A DNA stretch of 64,000 bases. Source: Cloacimonetes bacterium UBA6097. Lineage in GTDB: Bacteria > Cloacimonadota > Cloacimonadia > Cloacimonadales > Cloacimonadaceae. This document shows, piece after piece, positions 57,959-64,000 of this stretch (positions within the stretch are counted from its first letter, which is position 1; each line of letters starts with the position of its first letter). Under the pieces are notes generated by a model, which saw nothing but the letters and a program-made list of their open reading frames with translations, made no database searches and was not told where the DNA came from. The position numbers and the translations under genes are program-made. The stretch is taken from the NCBI GenBank assembly GCA_002435865.1, contig DIWV01000014.1, positions 1 through 64,000 on the forward strand. The letters are read 5' to 3'.

Positions 57959-59245
57959 CTAAAAAAGGAAATATCTGAGATAGATATAAAGAGTGGAAAT
58001 CAGCAAAGAAACAAAAGTTACAACAAAGCTTAAACGCATGTACTTCCAGAAAGATATTGGAATACCATTTCTTTTGGCAATGCCTATTGATACGATATTG
58101 GCAGCAGCGCCGATGATAGTTCCATTACCACCCAGGCAGCTTCCCAAAGCCAGTGCCCACCACATGGGGTTCATGGTTATGGTATTAAAACTAGCAGCCA
58201 TGCTTTTTATCATTGGTATCATTGTGGCAACAAAAGGAACACTCCCCATTATAGAAGACATTAATCCAGAAACCCAGACCATTGCTATTGAAGCTACTTT
58301 GAAATTACTGTTGGTAAGTTTTACCAGGAACGGAGCAGCAATTTTTATCAGTCCGGATTCATTCAAGCCGCCTACAATCATAAACAGACCCATGAAAAAG
58401 AACAGTGAAACCCAATCTATGGATTTGGTGATAATTTGTTCCACTTCCTTTCTGTTACTCATTATCAATAACACAAGGGCTGAAGTCATGGCAATAGTCG
58501 AAGAACTGAAATGAATTATATCCTGAACAATAAAGCCGACCATAAGTATGAAGATAACAATGACAGATTTCCATAAAAGAGCTTTATTGGTAATCAACAG
58601 TTTGTCGTTGTATTCCATAATCCTGGCTTTTCTCTGGTTGCTTACATGCATGTGTTTGTGATAGGTGAGATAGATTATAAGCAGGCTGACAATAGTTATA
58701 ATAATGATAACAGGGGTTAGATTATAGACAAAGTCAATGAATGACAAGCCGTTAGCACTTCCAATCAGGATATTGGGAGGGTCGCCAATCAGGGTAGCTG
58801 TTCCGCCGATATTTGAAGCTAAAACCTGCGTAATTATAAAGGGTACAGGCGTAATGCCCAGTTCACTGGCTATCAGGATATTAACAGGGATTAAAATAAT
58901 GACTGTGGTTACATTATCCAATATAGCAGAAATTGCAGCAGTGACGCAAAACATCATCAGCATTATGCGGATTGGACTGCCTTTGGCAATCTTGGCTGTT
59001 TTTATAGCTATGTATTGAAAAACTCCCGTTTCTTTTACCACACCCATGATAATCATCATTCCTATCAAAAGGAAGATTACATTCCAGTCAATATAACTAA
59101 ACGCAATATGCTGAGGCATTACCTGGAAAATGACTACAAGAAATCCACCCAATAGGACAATAGTCATTTTGTTAATCCATTCTGTTATGATAAAGAAATA
59201 AGTCAGAAGGAATATAACAAGGGCAATTACCATTTCCAGCATCAT
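57959..59245 (-). CDS. ArsB/NhaD-type ion transporter 1
   Basis: The 428-residue protein has about 11-12 helices and the ion-transporter superfamily features ILDNVTTVIILIPV (about 108-121), NIGGTATLIGDPPNILIG (about 146-163) and GGNGTIIGAAANIVS near the end, as in ArsB, NhaD and P-type permeases. It may exchange sodium for protons or export an anion; the substrate is not shown. It is last in an operon with its close paralogue and an EIIA-CBS protein. AAGGTGAT precedes ATG 59245. Confidence 0.82.
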   Translation of the reverse strand: MMLEMVIALVIFLLTYFFIITEWINKMTIVLLGGFLVVIFQVMPQHIAFSYIDWNVIFLLIGMMIIMGVVKETGVFQYIAIKTAKIAKGSPIRIMLMMFCVTAAISAILDNVTTVIILIPVNILIASELGITPVPFIITQVLASNIGGTATLIGDPPNILIGSANGLSFIDFVYNLTPVIIIITIVSLLIIYLTYHKHMHVSNQRKARIMEYNDKLLITNKALLWKSVIVIFILMVGFIVQDIIHFSSSTIAMTSALVLLIMSNRKEVEQIITKSIDWVSLFFFMGLFMIVGGLNESGLIKIAAPFLVKLTNSNFKVASIAMVWVSGLMSSIMGSVPFVATMIPMIKSMAASFNTITMNPMWWALALGSCLGGNGTIIGAAANIVSIGIAKRNGIPISFWKYMRLSFVVTFVSLLISTLYIYLRYFLF

Positions 59246-59266
59246 GAGCGTATCACCTTAATTCAT

Positions 59267-60571
59267 TTAATGGAAAAAATATCTTAGATAGATATACAGA
59301 GTAGAAATCACCAAAGAAACCACGGTTAAAATGATACTGTATTTGGTAAACAGCCAGAACGATATGGGATGTCCGCTTTTCTTGGCAATACCTACTGATA
59401 TGATATTAGCTGAAGCTCCAATCATAGTACCATTACCGCCTAAACAAGATCCCAGAGCCAATGACCACCACAAAGGATGAATCGAAACGCCACCGAAACT
59501 GGAAGCCATATCCTTAATCAAAGGAATCATCGTGGCTACAAAAGGTATGTTATCGATAACAGCTGACAGAAATCCTGCAAACCAAACCATTGCCAGAGAA
59601 GTAAGTTTCAGATTTGAATGAGTTGCTGTTAAAATAAAACGTGCTACAATATCCAGAATACCGGTTTCCTTTAATCCTCCTACAATCATAAAGAGACCGA
59701 CAAAAAAGAAAAGAGAGACCCAATCCACAGATTTTGACATGATATGTTCCACTTCCTTGCGGTTGCTCATTATCAAAATCACCAAAGCTGCAATGATAGC
59801 AATAGTACCGGAAGTTAGCTCAAGCAATTCCTGGGTGGTAAAGCCAATTAATAACAAACCTATTACAATCAGAATCCGCCTAAGCAACTTTCGGTTGGTA
59901 ATTAAATTGCTGGTGTCAAACTCCATGAGTTTTGCTCTTTTTGTATTGTTCACCTGCATTGTATTCCTGAAAAGCAATGTAATAACCAATAGACTCACTA
60001 AAGTTATCACAATAATAACTGGTGTTAAGTTTATCAGGAAATCCAGAAAAGTAAGCTCTGTAGCGCTGCCAATCATGATATTGGGAGGATCTCCAATCAA
60101 AGTGGCAGTACCGCCTATGTTGGAAGCTACAGCCTGGGTGATGACAAAAGGAATAGGGGAGATACCCAATTCACTGGCAATTAGTATATTGACCGGAACT
60201 ATGATCATTACAGTGGTAACATTATCTAACAGGGCTGAAATGGTGGCTGTAATAACAAACATGAATAACATAATACGTAAAGGATTTCCTTTAGCAAACT
60301 GGGCTGTTTTTATCGCTATGTATTGGAACACACCCGTATCTCTGAGTACACCCATGATTATCATCATACCAATCAGAAGAAAAATCACATTCCAGTCTAT
60401 GTATGTTAAAGCTATGTCCTGGGTAAATACTTTGCCGCTTTTTGTCATAACATGGCACAAGATAATTAAGAAACCGCCTAAGAGGGCAATGGTCATTTTA
60501 TTGACCCATTCTGTAATGATAAACATATATGTCAAAACAAAGATAAATAAGACAAGAATCATTGAAAACAT
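59267..60571 (-). CDS. ArsB/NhaD-type ion transporter 2
   Basis: The 434-residue protein has the same plan and motifs as the gene that follows (LLDNVTTVMIIVPV, NIGGTATLIGDPPNIMIG, GGNGTMIGASANIIS) and differs mainly in an eight-residue insert near residue 45 (KSGKVFTQD). The two arose by tandem duplication. Its start overlaps the stop of the EIIA-CBS gene by one base, so translation is coupled to that regulator. Confidence 0.82.
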   Translation of the reverse strand: MFSMILVLFIFVLTYMFIITEWVNKMTIALLGGFLIILCHVMTKSGKVFTQDIALTYIDWNVIFLLIGMMIIMGVLRDTGVFQYIAIKTAQFAKGNPLRIMLFMFVITATISALLDNVTTVMIIVPVNILIASELGISPIPFVITQAVASNIGGTATLIGDPPNIMIGSATELTFLDFLINLTPVIIVITLVSLLVITLLFRNTMQVNNTKRAKLMEFDTSNLITNRKLLRRILIVIGLLLIGFTTQELLELTSGTIAIIAALVILIMSNRKEVEHIMSKSVDWVSLFFFVGLFMIVGGLKETGILDIVARFILTATHSNLKLTSLAMVWFAGFLSAVIDNIPFVATMIPLIKDMASSFGGVSIHPLWWSLALGSCLGGNGTMIGASANIISVGIAKKSGHPISFWLFTKYSIILTVVSLVISTLYIYLRYFFH

Positions 60572-61470
60572 CAGGCTCTGACCACCTTGCGATAGATATC
60601 CATGGCAGTGATAACGCCCACTACTTTCTTGTCCTTGACTACACTGAAATATTGCTTGTTTTGCTGTATCATTTCAAAAACAGCTTCTATAATGGAGAAA
60701 TCGGGCTTCATATTCTTTTCTGGATGAAGCATAACATCTTTTACCAGCACCTTTTCTTCTTCATTATAAAGACGTTCAAAAGGTTCGAAATTACGGAGAA
60801 AATTTAAATTGTCTATCATTAGCATGAAATCCGGCAGGCTTATTTTTAAATACCTGAGGATATTAATTTCTCCTACCCAGTCTCCATTATCATCGACTAC
60901 AGGTAAGAAGTGGATTCGATTTTCATTCATAATAACTGCTGCAGACTTGAGAGTTTCATTTTGATTAATGACGTGGGGATTTGGAGTCATTACATCTGAG
61001 ACAATTACTTCATCTTTAACTTTAATAGCTGCATCTTTGATATGATTGATAAAGGCATGCGCATCCTTTGCGTCCAATAATGTTTTAAAAAGCTCCTTAT
61101 CCTTGGAAATTCTCATAAAAGCAGCAACAACATTGAGATACAGGCTGGATACATTTTTATCAGTCAGGATTAAGATATAGATTTTTACTTCCTGTTCATT
61201 ATCCACTATTGGTTTGCGTGGTATGCAAACTGCAATAATAGTATCATCCAAACCATCAATCCTGACATGTGGGATAGCCATTCCGGTCGGATAAACTGTG
61301 GGAGATTCTGCTTCACGTTTAATAACCAAATCCATAATACGTTCAGAACAATTCTTGAATTTAAATGAAGCACAGATTTTATCTATAAGTGTTTTAAGAA
61401 TTTGCTCTTTAGTGAGCTCCCTGTCTTCATAATAAATTAATTTGGGATTTAATAAACTTGTCAATTGCAT
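60571..61470 (-). CDS. PTS EIIA(Ntr)-like and CBS-pair fusion protein
   Basis: The 299-residue protein joins an EIIA-type phosphoacceptor domain (1-150) with the phosphorylatable His68 in GMAIPHVR to two CBS domains (about 160-215 and 240-299; VSDVMTPNPHV, VGEINILRYL, KDVMLHPE, VVGVITAMDIY). It has no EIIB/EIIC partner, so it is probably a regulator. Its coupling with two ArsB/NhaD-type transporters suggests that it gates ion transport according to phosphorylation state or adenylate levels. Confidence 0.82.
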   Translation of the reverse strand: MQLTSLLNPKLIYYEDRELTKEQILKTLIDKICASFKFKNCSERIMDLVIKREAESPTVYPTGMAIPHVRIDGLDDTIIAVCIPRKPIVDNEQEVKIYILILTDKNVSSLYLNVVAAFMRISKDKELFKTLLDAKDAHAFINHIKDAAIKVKDEVIVSDVMTPNPHVINQNETLKSAAVIMNENRIHFLPVVDDNGDWVGEINILRYLKISLPDFMLMIDNLNFLRNFEPFERLYNEEEKVLVKDVMLHPEKNMKPDFSIIEAVFEMIQQNKQYFSVVKDKKVVGVITAMDIYRKVVRA

Positions 61471-61496
61471 AATCCACCTCTCAAAAAAACAAAGTC

Positions 61497-61524
61497 ATTT
61501 AAAGCACCCTGTCATTGAAGTCAA
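61497..61524 (-). promoter_or_regulatory. Possible promoter of the EIIA-CBS/transporter operon
   Basis: On the minus strand TTGACT (61524-61519), a 16-base spacer and TTAAAT (61502-61497) are seen. It is weak, but well placed about 25 bases before the start at 61470. Confidence 0.35.
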
Positions 61525-61550
61525 CAAAAAATATTGAAAGTCTTTTTATC

Positions 61551-61579
61551 TTGACGCATACAATATCTTTTCAAATAAT
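61551..61579 (+). promoter_or_regulatory. Predicted promoter of the kamDE operon
   Basis: TTGACG (61551-61556), a 17-base spacer and AATAAT (61574-61579) are seen. The start site would be near 61586, with a 36-base leader. It lies back to back with the promoter of the divergent transporter operon. Confidence 0.5.
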
Positions 61580-61621
61580 GATTTTATGTAAAACTGGCAA
61601 AAAATCTTCCCGGAGGAAAAT

Positions 61622-63181
61622 TTGTTAAAGTTAAACCTGAAGCAGGATTTGGTCATCAGAGCTAGAAATGCTTGCAGGAATATTGTCGGTTCATTCAGAT
61701 ACTTATTTGATGATTACAGCTCAGTTACAATTGAACGGACTGTTATCAGGTTGATGGGTATTGATGGTGCTCTCCAGGATGGAAAACCCTATCCCAATAT
61801 TATTGTAGATGACTTAAAAAGTAAGTCTGCATTGGGTAAAGGAGCTGTCATGTGGGTAGTTAACGCAATGACAGCAAGGGGCATGTCTCCTCAGGAAGTG
61901 GCGCACGCTGTTGCAACTCTAGGTTTAGACCTTACAAAAATTCCAATTCAATCTAATGAAGAAATCCATAAGACTTTGAACCAGTATACAGACAAAATGC
62001 TTACCCATATCAAAAAGCAAAAGCTTCACCGTGAAAAGATGTTCGAGAAATACGGACCAAGAAGGATTCCGGCAATTTATGTGATAGTTGCAACCGGTAA
62101 TATCTATGAAGATGTTACTCAAGCTAAAGCTGCTGCAAGGGAAGGAGCAGACATCATAGCTGTTATACGTTCCACAGCCCAGTCTTTGCTTGATTACGTT
62201 CCCTATGGGGCAACTACGGAAGGTTTTGGCGGCACTTATGCAACCCAGGAAAACTTCATGATTATGCGTAAAGCACTGGATGATGTTAGCGAAGAGATTG
62301 GCAGATATATCAGTTTAACCAATTATGCGTCAGGTCTTTGTATGCCTGAAATTGCTGCTATGGGAGCAATGGAAAGGCTTGATCTGATGCTGAACGATGC
62401 TATGTATGGCATTTTATTCAGAGATATCAATCCGCAAAGAACTATTCTGGACCAATACTTTTCACGTATGATAAATGCGTATGCAGGGATAGAAATTCAG
62501 ACCGGAGAAGATAATTATCTGACAACGTCGGATGCCATAGAAAAAGCTTATACTGTGACAGCATCGCAACTTATAAATGAGCAGTTCGCTCTTCTGAGCG
62601 GAATAAGACCGGATAAAATGGGGCTGGGCCATGCCTTTGAAATTAATCCTGATCTGGAAAATGGATTCTTGTACGAATTAGCACATGCTATGCTTACCAG
62701 AGAGCTTTTCCCCAATTCTCCGGTAAAATATATGCCTCCCACTAAATTTGCCTCTGGTAATGTATTTAAAACGCATCTGATGGATGCAATGTTTAACTTT
62801 GTTGGTCAGTTAACGGGACAGGGTGTCCAATTGCTTGGCATGATGACAGAAGCTATTCATACCCCACATTTAGCAGACAGGTCTTTAGCTATTGAGAATG
62901 CTCAGTATGTGTTCAACACAATTAAAGACTTAGGAAATGAACTGAATCTTGATAGCAATGGGTTTATCAATCAAAGGGCTAATTCAGTTCTCGAAGAAGC
63001 AACCCTGTTTTTGGAAAAAGTAGCAGATGAAGGTTTATTGAATGCAATGTCCCATGGCGAATTTGCAGATATCAAAAGACCTGAACATGGCGGCAAAGGT
63101 TTTGATGGGGTCTTCCGTAAAGACATTGGATATATAAATCCTTTCATGGATAGAATGAAAGCAGAATTGATGCAGTTATGA
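61622..63181 (+). CDS. kamD: Lysine 5,6-aminomutase alpha subunit
   Basis: The 519-residue protein matches KamD across its length: the start KLNLKQDLVIRARNACRNI, the AREGADIIAVIRSTAQSL barrel strand, YGATTEGFGGTYATQENF and DNYLTTSDA. With KamE it moves the terminal amino group of lysine (or beta-lysine) using adenosylcobalamin and PLP, a step of lysine fermentation. The start is TTG at 61622 with CGGAGG upstream. It overlaps kamE by four bases. Confidence 0.93.
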   Translation: MLKLNLKQDLVIRARNACRNIVGSFRYLFDDYSSVTIERTVIRLMGIDGALQDGKPYPNIIVDDLKSKSALGKGAVMWVVNAMTARGMSPQEVAHAVATLGLDLTKIPIQSNEEIHKTLNQYTDKMLTHIKKQKLHREKMFEKYGPRRIPAIYVIVATGNIYEDVTQAKAAAREGADIIAVIRSTAQSLLDYVPYGATTEGFGGTYATQENFMIMRKALDDVSEEIGRYISLTNYASGLCMPEIAAMGAMERLDLMLNDAMYGILFRDINPQRTILDQYFSRMINAYAGIEIQTGEDNYLTTSDAIEKAYTVTASQLINEQFALLSGIRPDKMGLGHAFEINPDLENGFLYELAHAMLTRELFPNSPVKYMPPTKFASGNVFKTHLMDAMFNFVGQLTGQGVQLLGMMTEAIHTPHLADRSLAIENAQYVFNTIKDLGNELNLDSNGFINQRANSVLEEATLFLEKVADEGLLNAMSHGEFADIKRPEHGGKGFDGVFRKDIGYINPFMDRMKAELMQL

Positions 63182-63936
63182 CTAAAAGCAAAGAAAACAT
63201 CATCAAACCTTATGGCGATACTTTAAACGACGGGAAGATGCAGCTGTCATTTTCGTTGCAGGTTAATCCTGATGAAAAAGGCAAGGAAGCTGCAAGACTT
63301 CTGCTGAAGAAAATTGGCTTCGACGATATAGACATTTGTGGCGTAAGGGAATTGTATGAAGGTTTTACACATTTCATAGCTTATGCAAGCACCAGCGCAA
63401 GCATAGATTATAGCAAGGTTACTGTTAAAACTGTTGAAACTGAAGTAATGTCTATGGAAGATACAGATGAGTATATACAAGCGCACATAGGAAGACCTTT
63501 AACTGTTTTTGGTGCCTGTATTGAAAGTGATGCACATACTGTTGGGATTGATGCAATCATGAATATGAAGGGTTTCAATCATCGCTATGGACTGGAAAGA
63601 TATAAATACTTTAATGCCATAAATCTTGGAGCACAGGTTAGTTGTGAAGATTTGCTCAAACGAGCCAGGGAAGAGAAAGCGGATGCTATCCTTGTTTCCC
63701 AGATTGTAACACAAAAGAATATTCATATTAAGAATTTAACACGTTTGATAGAATTGGCAGAAGCAGAAGGATTGAGAAACAAAATGCTGTTTATCTGCGG
63801 AGGTCCCCGTATCAGCCATGAATTAGCTATCGAATTAGGTTATGATGCCGGTTTTGGTACAGGCAGCTATGCAACTGATGTGGCTAGTTTTATTGCAATA
63901 TCCATATCAAACAGGCCGGATGAGAAGGATAGTTAA
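63178..63936 (+). CDS. kamE: Lysine 5,6-aminomutase beta subunit
   Basis: The 252-residue protein has the cobalamin-binding motif DxHxxG as DAHTVG with His120 and, 11 residues on, Lys131 in NMKG, which fits the spacing of the cobalamin His and PLP Lys in known KamE. The Rossmann-like B12 domain continues with ADAILVSQIVTQ and MLFICGGPRIS. It forms the enzyme with KamD. The next frame starts one base after its stop. Confidence 0.95.
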   Translation: MTKSKENIIKPYGDTLNDGKMQLSFSLQVNPDEKGKEAARLLLKKIGFDDIDICGVRELYEGFTHFIAYASTSASIDYSKVTVKTVETEVMSMEDTDEYIQAHIGRPLTVFGACIESDAHTVGIDAIMNMKGFNHRYGLERYKYFNAINLGAQVSCEDLLKRAREEKADAILVSQIVTQKNIHIKNLTRLIELAEAEGLRNKMLFICGGPRISHELAIELGYDAGFGTGSYATDVASFIAISISNRPDEKDS

Positions 63937-64000
63937 ATGCTGCTAAAAGATACTCTGCTTAAAGTTTTAGAAGAAGCAAGAGATAAGTTTTCATTAGAAA
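63937..64000 (+). CDS. Start of a gene cut by the window edge
   Basis: An ATG immediately after the kamE stop opens a frame of 21 codons to the window end (MLLKDTLLKVLEEARDKFSL..). The frame is in operon with kamDE, so a lysine-fermentation or aminomutase-reactivation role is likely, but too little is visible to name it. Confidence 0.5.
   Translation, partial: MLLKDTLLKVLEEARDKFSLE

Noticed and set aside
1..64000. rRNA, tRNA, insertion sequences and prophage
   Set aside because: No conserved rRNA or tRNA sequence, transposase, integrase or phage structural gene was recognised; weak tRNA-like folds cannot be excluded without a covariance search.

Overview
The window looks like part of the chromosome of an anaerobic, fermentative, low-GC, double-membrane bacterium. 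The gene set fits the Cloacimonadota (Candidatus Cloacimonas-like) or a near relative. The clues are an energy-converting [NiFe] hydrogenase with a full set of Hyp maturation genes, lysine 5,6-aminomutase (kamDE), a purine/hydantoin catabolic cluster, many ferredoxin-type proteins, a beta-barrel and a TolC-like outer-membrane protein, and secreted proteins ending in a FlgD/T9SS-type C-terminal module. No rRNA, tRNA, CRISPR array, transposase or phage gene was seen. The taxonomic assignment is an inference from gene content.

Layout. 183-2922: three secreted proteins, the first two being tandem paralogues. 3039-6259 (minus): a compact cluster of three extracytoplasmic or membrane-anchored ferredoxins, a beta-barrel and a CcdA/DsbD-like membrane protein. 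6388-12710 (minus): a PreT-PreA fusion oxidoreductase and a two-gene xanthine-dehydrogenase-type enzyme. 12711-13702: a long intergenic region with a gene relic, a terminator, a nested inverted repeat and the hydrogenase promoter. 13703-25533: a 15-gene operon for a group 4 membrane-bound [NiFe] hydrogenase joined to an Mrp-type antiporter module and to a sulfhydrogenase beta/gamma-like flavin/Fe-S module. 25617-31683: maturation protease and hypF, C, D, E, A, B. 31896-32351: a CBS-pair protein. 32729-40480: ssnA, ygeY, a threonine-synthase-like gene, a hydantoinase-type amidohydrolase and a second molybdenum hydroxylase.

40477-44248 (minus): VTC domain, DUF4956, TolC-like and HlyD-like genes. 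44605-46401: a secreted protein, a DUF3098-like protein and a DUF58 protein. 46418-48368: an A/T-rich accessory insert that also holds what looks like the decayed 5' end of a fumarase gene. 48457-52349: two-subunit fumarase, malic enzyme and an orphan PhnE-like permease. 52525-53871: pyrimidine nucleoside phosphorylase. 53880-55241: another secreted FlgD/T9SS-tail protein. 55480-55534: five 11-bp repeats, followed by an unusual receiver-like protein. 56764-57800: three tandem zinc-ribbon genes, each with its own 5' leader hairpin and terminator. 57959-61470: two paralogous ArsB/NhaD-type transporters preceded by an EIIA-CBS protein. 61622-64000: kamD, kamE and the start of a further gene.

How it fits together. 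Purine, nucleoside and lysine fermentation release reducing equivalents. The hydrogenase can dispose of these as H2 while pumping ions through its Mrp-like arm, and its flavin module suggests a link to NAD(P)H as well as ferredoxin. The parts least explained by known biology are the 3-6 kb extracytoplasmic ferredoxin cluster, the VTC/DUF4956/TolC/HlyD operon, and the zinc-ribbon array with its structured leaders.
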